DNA from: Niastella populi
GTDB lineage: Bacteria; Bacteroidota; Bacteroidia; Chitinophagales; Chitinophagaceae
Direction: 5' to 3'
NCBI RefSeq assembly: GCF_002078015.1
Contig: NZ_LWBP01000229.1
Span: 1 to 33,375, forward strand
DNA length: 33,375 nucleotides
Shown: positions 25,065-32,766 of the stretch, one piece after another
How the letters are laid out: each line of letters opens with the position of its first letter
Numbering within the stretch: position 1 is the stretch's first letter
Translations under genes and position numbers: made by a program
Notes under the pieces: model-generated
The model's input: the letters and a program-made list of their open reading frames with translations, nothing else
Databases searched by the model: none
Told to the model about the DNA's origin: nothing

Positions 25065-25775
25065 ATGAAACAGTTTAGGAGTAATTTTTATATGGGCGGA
25101 AAATATTTCGTTACAGGCATGCTGATAATGGCGTTGATGGCCGGTTGCGGTAACAATGAAGAAAAGGCAAATGACACCTCAAATCAGAAGCGGGAACAGG
25201 TACCGGCGGCAGGGAAAACGGAAAAAGCAAAAACAATCGTTTTTTACGGCAACAGCCTTACGGCCGGTTATGGCGTAGATCCCTCGGAATCTTTCCCTTC
25301 CATTATTCAGGAAAAGATCGATTCATTACAACTACCCTATAAGGTGATAAATGCCGGGGTAAGCGGCGAAACCACGGCGGGCGGCAAAAGCCGTATAGAC
25401 TGGATCCTGCGCCAACCCGTTAATGTATTTGTGCTCGAGCTGGGCGGTAATGATGGGTTGCGGGGAATTCCCATTGCCGAAACGTCAAAGAACCTGCAGG
25501 CGATCATTAACAGGGTACGCGAAAAATATCCCGAGGCTAAGATCATTCTGGCCGGAATGCAGGTGCCGCCTAATATGGGCCGCAATTATGCTACCCGGTT
25601 CAGGGCGGTATTTGAACAACTGGCTGCAAAGAACAATGTAGCGCTTATTCCCTTTCTGCTCGAAAATGTGGGCGGCGTTGCTTCCCTGAACCAGGGCGAT
25701 GGTATTCACCCGAATCCCCAGGGGCATCGCATTGTGGCGCAGAATGTATGGAACGTGCTGCAGGGGATGCTGTAG
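25065..25775 (+). CDS. tesA: TesA-like SGNH esterase/lysophospholipase, lipoprotein form
   Basis: 236 residues. Lipoprotein signal with L-M-A-G-C (lipid Cys at 28), then a linker of about 30 residues rich in Glu, Lys and Gln, then the SGNH-hydrolase fold. Catalytic blocks: Y-G-N-S64-L-T-A-G-Y-G, where the usual G-D-S-L has Asn for Asp; G-V-S-G-E-T-T-A-G-G (98-107); L-G-G-N129-D; and D212-G-I-H215-P-N-P-Q-G-H. All catalytic residues are present. E. coli TesA, a periplasmic acyl-thioesterase/lysophospholipase, is soluble, whereas this copy should be membrane-anchored. Divergent from ybbA over a 149-base shared promoter region, as in E. coli. Confidence 0.9.
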   Translation: MKQFRSNFYMGGKYFVTGMLIMALMAGCGNNEEKANDTSNQKREQVPAAGKTEKAKTIVFYGNSLTAGYGVDPSESFPSIIQEKIDSLQLPYKVINAGVSGETTAGGKSRIDWILRQPVNVFVLELGGNDGLRGIPIAETSKNLQAIINRVREKYPEAKIILAGMQVPPNMGRNYATRFRAVFEQLAAKNNVALIPFLLENVGGVASLNQGDGIHPNPQGHRIVAQNVWNVLQGML

Positions 25776-26007
25776 TGAGTTGATCGTTACATGCACACTT
25801 GTTGCCCGAAACTACACGTCTATTGCCAAATACTCGCTTGTATGGGTACATTCCTGCATTTTTGAATTACTTCGCCGCCAAACCAGTCAATCGTCTAATG
25901 CAAACGGGCAAACGCATTAACGTTCTTGTAAGGTTATCCTGCTTTTCTTTTCTGGCAACCCAACAGCCGGGAACCAAAAACTAAGAACCGGGAACTTCGT
26001 TTTTCCT

Positions 26008-26015
26008 TACCTTTG
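26008..26015 (+). promoter_or_regulatory. upstream TACCTTTG -7 box
   Basis: An exact TAnnTTTG match, identical in sequence to the box at 26201. It could start a long-leader suf transcript or a separate small RNA. No terminator was seen between the two boxes. Confidence 0.4.
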
Positions 26016-26176
26016 CGGCGCAATTCCCACAGGGCGCATGTCAACCCGCTGTACCGGCTTTCTGTAACCATACAGGCAACCGGCTTGCGAACTTCTTCTA
26101 ATTAATTGAAGATCAGCCGAAAAGCCATCATAAGATTTATTTATCTCCGCATAAAAAGAAATGATATAATGCTGTT

Positions 26177-26208
26177 TATACTTTTTAGTATAGATTGTTG
26201 TACCTTTG
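26177..26208 (+). promoter_or_regulatory. main suf promoter with overlapping palindrome
   Basis: The -7 box TACCTTTG (26201-26208) matches the Bacteroidota consensus exactly. About 20 bases upstream is a T-rich -33 region, and the inverted repeat TATAC-TTTTTA-GTATA (26177-26192) covers it. This is a natural place for a repressor, and an Rrf2-family gene closes the operon. Confidence 0.6.
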
Positions 26209-26248
26209 TGCTCCTAAACAGAAAAAGGTCAATTTAAAAGAACTTGCT

Positions 26249-26281
26249 ATGAAACGAGCCTTCACAAAATTAGCTTGCTAA
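26249..26281 (+). CDS. possible 10-codon leader peptide ending in Cys
   Basis: ATG at 26249 reads M-K-R-A-F-T-K-L-A-C and stops at TAA 26279-26281. It would be the first ORF on the suf mRNA, about 35 bases after the expected RNA start. No clear ribosome site precedes it, so it is a weak call. Its last sense codon is Cys, the sulphur source of the SUF pathway, and GC-rich competing hairpins begin 25 bases later. Confidence 0.25.
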   Translation: MKRAFTKLAC

Positions 26282-26305
26282 GGCTTAAGGCAATGAACGT
26301 TTTGC

Positions 26306-26345
26306 GGCAGGTTCCCTGCCCGTCAGGTCAGGCGGGCGGCTGACC
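26306..26345 (+). promoter_or_regulatory. mutually exclusive hairpins upstream of sufB
   Basis: Hairpin A pairs GGCAGG (26306-26311) with CCTGCC (26315-26320). Hairpin B pairs GGTCAG (26326-26331) with CTGACC (26340-26345). A competing 7-bp helix pairs CTGCCCG (26316-26322) with CGGGCGG (26333-26339) and excludes both. The sufB ATG lies 21 bases beyond. No T-run follows, so control would be at translation or by a protein rather than intrinsic termination. Confidence 0.45.
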
Positions 26346-26366
26346 CAAAAATTAAATATTTTTCAG

Positions 26367-27812
26367 ATGAATAATGAGCTTAGTGCAATTGAGAAAACGG
26401 TTCTCACTGATTACAAATATGGTTTTGTAACGGACATTGAAGCAGATGAAGCGCCCCCCGGACTAAATGAAGACACCATCCGTTTTATCTCAGCTAAAAA
26501 AAATGAACCGGAGTGGATGCTGGAATGGAGGCTGAAAGCTTATAAACACTGGCTTAAGATGGAGGAACCCAATTGGGCCAATGTTAAATACGAAAAGATC
26601 AACTACCAGGATATTATATATTATTCTGCTCCCAAACAGAAAAAGAATATCAACAGCCTCGATGAAATAGATCCCGAGTTACGCAAAACCTTTGAAAAGC
26701 TGGGTATTTCACTCGATGAGCAAAAACGCCTTTCCGGTGTAGCCATCGATGCGGTTATCGACAGCGTTTCAATCGGTACCACTTTCAAAGAGCAACTGGC
26801 CGAACTGGGTATTATCTTCTGCTCTATCAGCGAAGCCATTCAGGAGCACCCTGAACTGGTAAAAAAATACATAGGTTCGGTAGTTCCCATCACCGACAAT
26901 TATTTCTCTGCGTTGAACTCCGCTGTATTCAGCGATGGTTCGTTTTGTTATATTCCAAAAGGCGTTCGTTGCCCCATGGAACTGTCGACCTACTTCCGCA
27001 TCAATGCAGAAGGCACCGGCCAATTCGAGCGTACGCTGTTAATTGCCGATGAAGGCAGTTATGTAAGCTACCTCGAAGGGTGTACTGCGCCTATTCGTGA
27101 TGAAAACCAGTTACACGCTGCCGTAGTAGAGCTTATTGCTATGGAGAACGCGGAGATCAAATATTCAACCGTTCAAAACTGGTATCCCGGCGATAAAGAT
27201 GGCAAGGGCGGTATTTACAACTTTGTAACCAAACGCGGCATTTGCCAGGGCGCCCATGCAAAAATCAGCTGGACGCAGGTTGAAACCGGTTCATCGATCA
27301 CCTGGAAATATCCAAGCGTGATCCTGAAAGGCGATCATTCGGTAGGGGAGTTCTACTCCGTGGCGGTGACCAACAACCACCAGCAGGCCGATACCGGTAC
27401 CAAAATGATGCACCTTGGTAAAAACACCCGCAGCCGTATTGTATCGAAGGGTATTTCGGCCGGGGTTAGTAACAACAGTTATCGTGGACTGGTGCATGTT
27501 GGTAAGAATGCAGCCAATGCCCGCAATTTCTCGCAGTGCGACTCATTGCTGTTGGGCGATAAATGCGGCGCGCATACTTTTCCATATATTGAAGTAAAGA
27601 ACAATACCGCTGTTGTAGAGCACGAAGCCACTACCAGCAAAATTGGTGAAGACCAGATCTTCTATTGCAACCAGCGCGGTATCGATACCGAAACTGCAGT
27701 TGCACTGATCATCAATGGTTTTGCCAAAGAGGTAATGAACCAGTTGCCGATGGAGTTTGCGGTAGAAGCGCAAAAGCTGCTGGCTATTTCCCTGGAAGGA
27801 AGTGTTGGTTAA
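26367..27812 (+). CDS. sufB: SufB, Fe-S cluster assembly scaffold
   Basis: 481 residues, full length for SufB. It forms the SufBC2D scaffold in the cytoplasm on which Fe-S clusters are built from sulphur supplied by SufS/SufE. Landmarks: [20 protein letters not shown] in the middle, and [10 protein letters not shown]400-G-A-H-T-F-P-Y-I-E with the conserved cluster-site Cys, then the family's C-terminal helices. First structural gene of sufBCDSET-rrf2. Preceded by a structured leader and the promoter at 26201. A 77-base gap with a 14-bp direct repeat separates it from sufC. Confidence 0.97.
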   Translation: MNNELSAIEKTVLTDYKYGFVTDIEADEAPPGLNEDTIRFISAKKNEPEWMLEWRLKAYKHWLKMEEPNWANVKYEKINYQDIIYYSAPKQKKNINSLDEIDPELRKTFEKLGISLDEQKRLSGVAIDAVIDSVSIGTTFKEQLAELGIIFCSISEAIQEHPELVKKYIGSVVPITDNYFSALNSAVFSDGSFCYIPKGVRCPMELSTYFRINAEGTGQFERTLLIADEGSYVSYLEGCTAPIRDENQLHAAVVELIAMENAEIKYSTVQNWYPGDKDGKGGIYNFVTKRGICQGAHAKISWTQVETGSSITWKYPSVILKGDHSVGEFYSVAVTNNHQQADTGTKMMHLGKNTRSRIVSKGISAGVSNNSYRGLVHVGKNAANARNFSQCDSLLLGDKCGAHTFPYIEVKNNTAVVEHEATTSKIGEDQIFYCNQRGIDTETAVALIINGFAKEVMNQLPMEFAVEAQKLLAISLEGSVG

Positions 27813-27815
27813 TTG

Positions 27816-27873
27816 GCTAATGTGATAATTAGCTAATGTGATAATGAAAATGCATTTGACGATTCACGATTAA
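27816..27873. repeat. direct word repeat between sufB and sufC
   Basis: GCTAATGTGATAAT occurs at 27816-27829 and 27832-27845 (period 16), followed by GACGATTCACGATT (about 27858-27871), a word also seen at about 21542-21555. Lies inside the suf operon. Confidence 0.6.
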
Positions 27874-27889
27874 AATATATCAAATAACT

Positions 27890-28648
27890 ATGTTATCAAT
27901 TCACAACTTGCATGCAAGTATTGACGAGAAGAAAATTTTGAAAGGTATCAACCTCGAAATTAAACCGGGTGAAGTGCATGCTATTATGGGACCGAACGGA
28001 TCCGGAAAAAGCACCCTGGCGTCGGTATTGGCCGGCCGTGAAAATTATGAAGTAACAGAAGGCACTGTTGAGTTTGCCGGAAAAGACCTGCTGGAACTGT
28101 CTCCTGAAGAAAGGGCCGGTGAAGGTTTATTCCTCGCATTTCAGTACCCAGTAGAAATACCAGGTTTAAGTACAACCAACTTTATAAAAACTGCAGTGAA
28201 TGAAGTACGTAAGTATCGTGGCGAAGAACCGCTGGATGCTGTAGCATTCCTGAAGCTGATGAAAGAGAAAATGGCGCAAACCCACATCGACCAGTCGCTG
28301 CTGAGCCGTTCACTGAACGAAGGCTTCTCTGGTGGTGAAAAAAAGAGAAATGAAGTGTTCCAGATGGCGATGCTTCAACCCAAACTGGCCATTCTCGATG
28401 AAACCGATTCTGGTTTGGATATCGATGCCATTCGTATTGTAGCCAATGGGGTGAACAAGTTACGCAGCAAGGATAATGCCGTGCTGTTGGTTACCCACTA
28501 TCAACGGTTACTCGATTATATCGTTCCTGATTTTGTACATGTATTGTATAACGGGCGAATCGTAAAATCTGGTCCCAAAGAACTGGCGCTCGAGCTGGAG
28601 GAAAGGGGATATGATTTCATTAAAAATGAATTTAAAGTTGAAGCATAA
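27890..28648 (+). CDS. sufC: SufC, Fe-S assembly ATPase
   Basis: 252 residues, an ABC-type ATPase without a membrane partner. Walker A G-P-N-G-S-G-K-S-T (34-42), signature F-S-G-G-E-K-K-R-N-E, Walker B L-A-I-L-D-E-T-D-S-G-L-D, and switch His in V-T-H-Y-Q-R. E-T-D in place of the E-P-T of transporters is the SufC hallmark. It binds SufB and SufD and drives the shape changes that allow cluster assembly. Flanked by sufB (77 bases) and sufD (122 bases); both gaps hold repeated words. Confidence 0.97.
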   Translation: MLSIHNLHASIDEKKILKGINLEIKPGEVHAIMGPNGSGKSTLASVLAGRENYEVTEGTVEFAGKDLLELSPEERAGEGLFLAFQYPVEIPGLSTTNFIKTAVNEVRKYRGEEPLDAVAFLKLMKEKMAQTHIDQSLLSRSLNEGFSGGEKKRNEVFQMAMLQPKLAILDETDSGLDIDAIRIVANGVNKLRSKDNAVLLVTHYQRLLDYIVPDFVHVLYNGRIVKSGPKELALELEERGYDFIKNEFKVEA

Positions 28649-28650
28649 GT

Positions 28651-28758
28651 CAGTTACAGGTTTCAGGTTACAAGTTACAGGGATATGACATTGAAACAGC
28701 CCTGGATTTTAAAGCCCTGCAACCTGAAACTTGTAACCAGTAACGTGAAACATGAAAC
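28651..28758. repeat. inverted word repeats between sufC and sufD
   Basis: GGTTACAAGTTACAGG (28666-28681) is the complement of CCTGAAACTTGTAACC (28723-28738) with one mismatch. CAGTTACAGG and TTTCAGG words repeat around them, and AGCCCTG occurs twice between. A stem of about 16 bp could form inside the operon mRNA. Confidence 0.7.
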
Positions 28759-28770
28759 GCTTAAGAAACA

Positions 28771-30075
28771 ATGAACAATTTAGAATATATTAAAGAACGG
28801 TATAGCAAGTTACCTGATGTAAGCGACCTGAACGGACTGGGTGTTATTCGTCAAAAAGCATTTGATGCGTTGAATACAATGGGTATTCCCACAACCCGCC
28901 ACGAAGAGTGGAAGTATACCCGTATCGGCAGTTTTTTCAATAAGGAATACAAGTACCAGGCAGGCCAGTCTGCAGTGACCGCAGCCGACCTTGCGTCTGT
29001 TCGCTTGCCCGGTTATGAGCAGGCCAATGAACTGGTATATATCAATGGCAGGTATGTGCCTGAGTTATCGGTGATCCGCTCAAAAGGACTGACCGTACAG
29101 CCACTACAGGAAGCTGCCAGTAATGAGTATAGGGATATCGTTGCAAAACACCTCGGCCACAGCAGCAATTACCTGAAAGACGGTATTATGGCGCTGAATA
29201 CTGCTTTTGTGCAGGATGGAATGTTTGTTCATGTTAAAAAAGGACAGATCATAGAGCATCCCATATACATTTATAATATTACCGATGCCCGTGAGGCCAA
29301 TGTGCTTTCGCAGCCACGTACCCTGGTGTATGTAGGCGAGAACGCACAGGTGAAGTTTGTTGAAACATTCAACACCCTCGGCACACAGGAAAGCTTTACC
29401 AACCGCGTGATAGAGATCGTGGTGGAGAAAGACGCCATTACCGAATATTATAAAATTCAAACCGATGCTTCGCATGCAAGCCAGGTAGCTACCACGCACA
29501 TTCAGCAGATCGGTAAAAGCTATACGCATACCGTAACTGTTTCACTGAATTACGGCCTGGTTCGCAACAACCTGAACATTGTGCTCGACGAGCAATATTG
29601 CGAAGCGCATTTATACGGTATTTATTTACAACAGGGGCAAAGCCACATTGATAACCATACGGTAGTTGACCACGCCAAACCCCATTGCGAAAGCAATGAG
29701 CTGTACAAAGGCATGTTAGACGATCAAAGCACCGGTGTATTCAATGGAAAGATCTTTGTACGCCAGGATGCGCAAAAAACGAATGCCTACCAGAGCAATA
29801 AGAATGTATTGCTGGCGGAAGGCGCAAGCGTGAACACCAAACCTCAGCTGGAGATCTTTGCTGATGATGTAAAATGCTCACACGGTTGTACCATTGGTCG
29901 CCTCGATGAAGAAAGTTTATTCTACCTGCGCTCGAGAGGGATTACAGAAAGCACTGCCCGCTCTTTATTGTTACACGGGTTTGCCGTAGATATTCTGGAG
30001 CAGATCAAAATAGATCCCATTCGCGAGTATGTCGACAAACTGATTTCTGAACGTTTGGAATTTGATTTAGCATGA
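28771..30075 (+). CDS. sufD: SufD, Fe-S cluster assembly scaffold subunit
   Basis: 434 residues. SufD is the SufB-like partner that completes the SufBC2D complex and is needed for iron entry. H-E-E-W-K-Y-T near the N-terminus, a repeated beta-helix core, and K-C-S-H-G-C-T-I-G-R-L-D-E-E-S-L-F-Y-L-R-S-R-G-I with following helices at the C-terminus are family landmarks, including the conserved His. Its stop overlaps the sufS start (ATGA, 30072-30075), pointing to coupled translation. Confidence 0.96.
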   Translation: MNNLEYIKERYSKLPDVSDLNGLGVIRQKAFDALNTMGIPTTRHEEWKYTRIGSFFNKEYKYQAGQSAVTAADLASVRLPGYEQANELVYINGRYVPELSVIRSKGLTVQPLQEAASNEYRDIVAKHLGHSSNYLKDGIMALNTAFVQDGMFVHVKKGQIIEHPIYIYNITDAREANVLSQPRTLVYVGENAQVKFVETFNTLGTQESFTNRVIEIVVEKDAITEYYKIQTDASHASQVATTHIQQIGKSYTHTVTVSLNYGLVRNNLNIVLDEQYCEAHLYGIYLQQGQSHIDNHTVVDHAKPHCESNELYKGMLDDQSTGVFNGKIFVRQDAQKTNAYQSNKNVLLAEGASVNTKPQLEIFADDVKCSHGCTIGRLDEESLFYLRSRGITESTARSLLLHGFAVDILEQIKIDPIREYVDKLISERLEFDLA

Positions 30076-31313
30076 TACAGAGCAACACCATATCAAAGGA
30101 GCTGGATGTTTATGCCATACGGAAACAGTTCCCGGCGCTGAACCGGCAGGTGAAGGGTCAGCCATTGGTATATTTTGACAATGCCGCAACTACACAGAAG
30201 CCGCAGGTGGTGATAGATGCACTGGTTGATTATTATACAAACTATAACGCAAATGTGCATAGGGGTATACATACGCTGGCCGAAGAAGCGACAGCCGCTT
30301 TTGAAGCCAGCCGCGATGCAGCCCGTCAATTTATCAATGCTGCTTCAAGGGAAGAGGTAATATTTACCCGGGGTACTACCGAAGGCATTAACCTGGTAGC
30401 ATATACCTGGGGACGTAAAAATATAAAAGCCGGGGATGAGATCATCATCACCGAAATGGAGCACCACTCGAATATTGTACCGTGGCAGTTACTGTGCGAA
30501 GAGAAAGGCGCCCTGTTAAAAATGATTCCCCAACAAGACGGCGTTCTGTTGCTCGATGAGTATAAAAAACTGCTGAGTTCAAAAACAAAACTGGTTTCCG
30601 TAGTGCATGTATCCAATGCGCTGGGAACCGTGAACCCGGTAGAAGAGATCATAAAGCTGGCGCACCAGGCCGGCGCAAAAGTGCTGATCGATGGCGCGCA
30701 ATCGACCGTTCACCTCGATATAGATGTGCAGGCGATGGATTGTGATTTCTTTGCCTTTTCATCACACAAGGTATACGGGCCAACCGGTATCGGTGTGTTG
30801 TATGGCAAAAGGGAATTGCTTGAGGCCATGCCGCCTTTTCAGGGTGGTGGAGAAATGATAAAAGAAGTGACGCTGGAGAAAACCACCTATGCCGATCTGC
30901 CTTATAAGTTTGAGGCCGGTACGCCGAATATCGGCGATGCGGTGGTATTAAAAACGGCCCTAGAATATGTGAGCAAAACAGGAAAGGAAAAGATCCGTAA
31001 GCATGAGACCGAATTACTGAATTACGCTACTGAACAACTGGTACAGTTGCCTGGTCTTCGCATCATTGGCGCTGCCGCCACCAAGGTAAGCGTTGCCTCA
31101 TTCTTTATAGATAAAGTACATCCGCAGGATATTGGCATTTTGCTCGATAACCGCGGTATAGCGGTAAGAACCGGTCATCATTGCGCACAACCATTGATGC
31201 ATTGTTTTGGCATACCAGGCACCATCAGGGCCTCATTTGCCATGTACAATACAAAAGAAGAAGTAGATCAGTTGATACTTGGATTGCAGAAAGCTTTAAA
31301 ACTGTTATTATAA
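30072..31313 (+). CDS. sufS: SufS, group II cysteine desulfurase
   Basis: 413 residues, a PLP enzyme converting cysteine to alanine with a persulphide left on its active Cys. Y-F-D-N-A-A-T-T-Q-K-P (34-44), E-M-E-H-H-S-N (128-134), I-D-G-A-Q (206-210), PLP Lys233 in S-S-H-K-V-Y-G-P-T-G-I-G, and catalytic C371 in R-T-G-H-H-C-A-Q-P are all present. The short active-site region is of the SufS rather than IscS kind, which needs SufE as acceptor; sufE follows after 2 bases. Start overlaps the sufD stop. Confidence 0.97.
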   Translation: MIQSNTISKELDVYAIRKQFPALNRQVKGQPLVYFDNAATTQKPQVVIDALVDYYTNYNANVHRGIHTLAEEATAAFEASRDAARQFINAASREEVIFTRGTTEGINLVAYTWGRKNIKAGDEIIITEMEHHSNIVPWQLLCEEKGALLKMIPQQDGVLLLDEYKKLLSSKTKLVSVVHVSNALGTVNPVEEIIKLAHQAGAKVLIDGAQSTVHLDIDVQAMDCDFFAFSSHKVYGPTGIGVLYGKRELLEAMPPFQGGGEMIKEVTLEKTTYADLPYKFEAGTPNIGDAVVLKTALEYVSKTGKEKIRKHETELLNYATEQLVQLPGLRIIGAAATKVSVASFFIDKVHPQDIGILLDNRGIAVRTGHHCAQPLMHCFGIPGTIRASFAMYNTKEEVDQLILGLQKALKLLL

Positions 31314-31315
31314 CA

Positions 31316-31789
31316 ATGAGCGATCATAAGACCATACAGGAAATAGAGAATGAAATAGTGGAAGAGTTTGCGCTGTTCGATTCATGGGATGATAAATACG
31401 AATATATCATTGACATGGGTAAAAAGCTGCCGGCGCTGGAAGAGAAGCATAAGCTCGATGAAAATAAAGTGCGCGGCTGCCAAAGTACTGTATGGCTGGT
31501 ATCTGAATACAAAGACGGATTGATCTATTTCAAAGCCGATAGCGATGCCATCATCGTAAAAGGATTGATCAGTATGCTGATAAGGGTGCTTACAGGCCAT
31601 ACGCCCGATGAGATCATCAATGCCAACCTGGAATTCATTCAGAAGATAGGCATGACCACACATCTGGCACAAACCCGCGCAAACGGGTTGCTGGCAATGG
31701 TAAAACAAATGAAGAATTACGCACTTGCCTTTAAAATTAAAAACTCGATGCCGCATGGAGAACGAAGCGCTGAAACAAAAAGTAATTGA
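31316..31789 (+). CDS. sufE: SufE, sulphur acceptor for SufS
   Basis: 157 residues from the ATG at 31316; the frame is open further upstream, but that part lies over sufS. It takes sulphur from SufS on C55 (V-R-G-C-Q-S-T-V-W) and passes it to SufB. The H-T-P-D-E-I and R-A-N-G-L-L-A-M segments fit the family. About 12 residues at the C-terminus (S-M-P-H-G-E-R-S-A-E-T-K-S-N) extend beyond the usual end and overlap the start of sufT by 35 bases in another frame. Translation of the two is probably coupled. Confidence 0.95.
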   Translation: MSDHKTIQEIENEIVEEFALFDSWDDKYEYIIDMGKKLPALEEKHKLDENKVRGCQSTVWLVSEYKDGLIYFKADSDAIIVKGLISMLIRVLTGHTPDEIINANLEFIQKIGMTTHLAQTRANGLLAMVKQMKNYALAFKIKNSMPHGERSAETKSN

Positions 31790-32066
31790 AGTATTGCAAA
31801 CCATTTTTGATCCTGAATTACCGGTGAGTATTTGGGAGCTGGGTTTGATCTATGAAATAAATATACTGCCGATCAACAACGTTCAGATCGTAATGACATT
31901 AACGGCGCCCGGTTGCCCGGCTGCACAGTCGTTACCGGTTGAAGTTGATCAGAAGGTGCGTCAGATCGAAGGGGTGAATGACGTGCATGTGGCCGTAACA
32001 TGGACGCCCGCCTGGGACAAAAGCATGATGTCGGAAGCGGCACAACTGGAATTGGGATTTATGTAG
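31755..32066 (+). CDS. sufT: SufT-type DUF59/MIP18 Fe-S maturation protein
   Basis: 103 residues from the ATG at 31755, the start of the conserved domain; an upstream in-frame ATG is deeper inside sufE. It has D-P-E-L-P-V-S-I-W-E-L-G-L-I-Y (19-33) and T-A-P-G-C54-P-A-A, the core of the DUF59 (MIP18/PaaD) family, with Ser-Ile in place of the more common Asn-Ile or Asp-Ile. Such proteins help deliver or mature Fe-S clusters. It overlaps sufE by 35 bases, the longest overlap in the operon. A block of CGCTGAACGCA words follows its stop. Confidence 0.92.
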   Translation: MENEALKQKVIEVLQTIFDPELPVSIWELGLIYEINILPINNVQIVMTLTAPGCPAAQSLPVEVDQKVRQIEGVNDVHVAVTWTPAWDKSMMSEAAQLELGFM

Positions 32067-32067
32067 A

Positions 32068-32107
32068 GCGCTGAACGCAAAACGCTGAACGCATAACGCA
32101 TGAAGCG
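32068..32107. repeat. direct word repeat between sufT and the Rrf2 gene
   Basis: CGCTGAACGCA at 32069-32079 and 32083-32093, followed by the shortened forms TAACGCA and TGAAGCG. No terminator lies in this gap, so the Rrf2 gene is probably read with the suf genes. Confidence 0.6.
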
Positions 32108-32136
32108 GTTTCATAAAAACAAGAACTCATTTTTAC

Positions 32137-32640
32137 ATGAAAATAACTGCACAGGAAGAATACGGTTTGCGTATATTGATACGGCTTGCAGCCTGCAAGG
32201 ATACGAATGGCATGAGCATTCCGCAGTTAAGTGAAGCGGAAGGGCTTACCGGTACATATGTTGCCAAGCTCACCCGTATCTTACGCATGAAAGGATTGAT
32301 AAAAAGCAAACCCGGCAATAAAGGAGGGTATGTACTGGCAAAACCGCCAAAAGAAATTGTGATCAATGATGCATTGAAAGCCCTGGGCGGACCAATGTTC
32401 AACAGCACTTTCTGTGGTTCGCATGCCGGCACTATGAAGTTATGCACCAACTCGGTCGATTGTTCAGCCCGCTCGTTGTGGCAGATGATCCAGTATACGC
32501 TCGATCAGTTGCTCGATAAAGTAACGCTGCACGACCTCGTAAACTCAGAAAAAGAATCAACCAAAATATTATACCAGATGCTGCAACCCGATCCTGCAAT
32601 AATGAAAAGCATTATGAATATAGTAGGGCAGGAAGGATAA
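32137..32640 (+). CDS. Rrf2-family (IscR-like) transcriptional regulator
   Basis: 167 residues. Winged-helix N-terminus starting M-K-I-T-A-Q-E-E-Y-G-L-R-I-L-I-R-L-A, recognition helix near T-G-T-Y-V-A-K-L-T-R-I-L, then the wing P-G-N-K-G-G-Y-V-L-A. Three cysteines follow, C93, C103 and C109, where IscR-type proteins bind an Fe-S cluster (in IscR C92, C98, C104). The first gap here is 9 residues instead of 5. It probably senses Fe-S status and represses the suf promoter, where a palindrome overlaps the -33 region. Its place at the operon end instead of the start is worth noting. A strong terminator follows at 32659-32688. Confidence 0.9.
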   Translation: MKITAQEEYGLRILIRLAACKDTNGMSIPQLSEAEGLTGTYVAKLTRILRMKGLIKSKPGNKGGYVLAKPPKEIVINDALKALGGPMFNSTFCGSHAGTMKLCTNSVDCSARSLWQMIQYTLDQLLDKVTLHDLVNSEKESTKILYQMLQPDPAIMKSIMNIVGQEG

Positions 32641-32658
32641 CAGCATACAACTTATTAT

Positions 32659-32688
32659 AAAAAAGCTCCGGTATACAGGGGCTTTTTT
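32659..32688 (+). terminator. terminator of the suf operon
   Basis: AAAAAAGCTCC (32659-32669) pairs with GGGGCTTTTTT (32678-32688) over 11 bp with one T-G pair and an 8-base loop. The right arm doubles as the T-run. It can act on both strands. Confidence 0.85.
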
Positions 32689-32716
32689 ATTGTCAATGAT
32701 TTAACAGGTTGCTATT

Positions 32717-32750
32717 AAAAAAATGCCCCCGGCAGTCATATGCCGGGGGC
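32717..32750 (-). terminator. terminator of the charged-repeat gene
   Basis: A perfect 10-bp GC-rich stem GCCCCCGGCA/TGCCGGGGGC (32725-32750) with a 6-base loop. On the minus strand it is followed by ATTTTTTT. It lies 17 bases after the stop of the convergent repeat-protein gene. Confidence 0.85.
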
Positions 32751-32766
32751 GAAATTTTTAGATATG

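Larger units (their letters stand above)
25776..26366. other. 591-bp region upstream of sufB with two promoters and leader structure
   Basis: No standard gene. A direct repeat CCGGGAAC (25968-25975, 25988-25995) lies just before a TACCTTTG box at 26008-26015. Then come a 9-codon frame (26038-26067), a hairpin (CCGG, CTGTA/TACAG, CCGG; 26054-26083), the main suf promoter (26201-26208), a 10-codon frame (26249-26281), and competing hairpins (26306-26345). Confidence 0.55.

Noticed and set aside
21411-32107. Intergenic word repeats considered as CRISPR arrays.
   Set aside because: Repeats are short, irregular and unlike each other, with no regular spacers and no cas genes.
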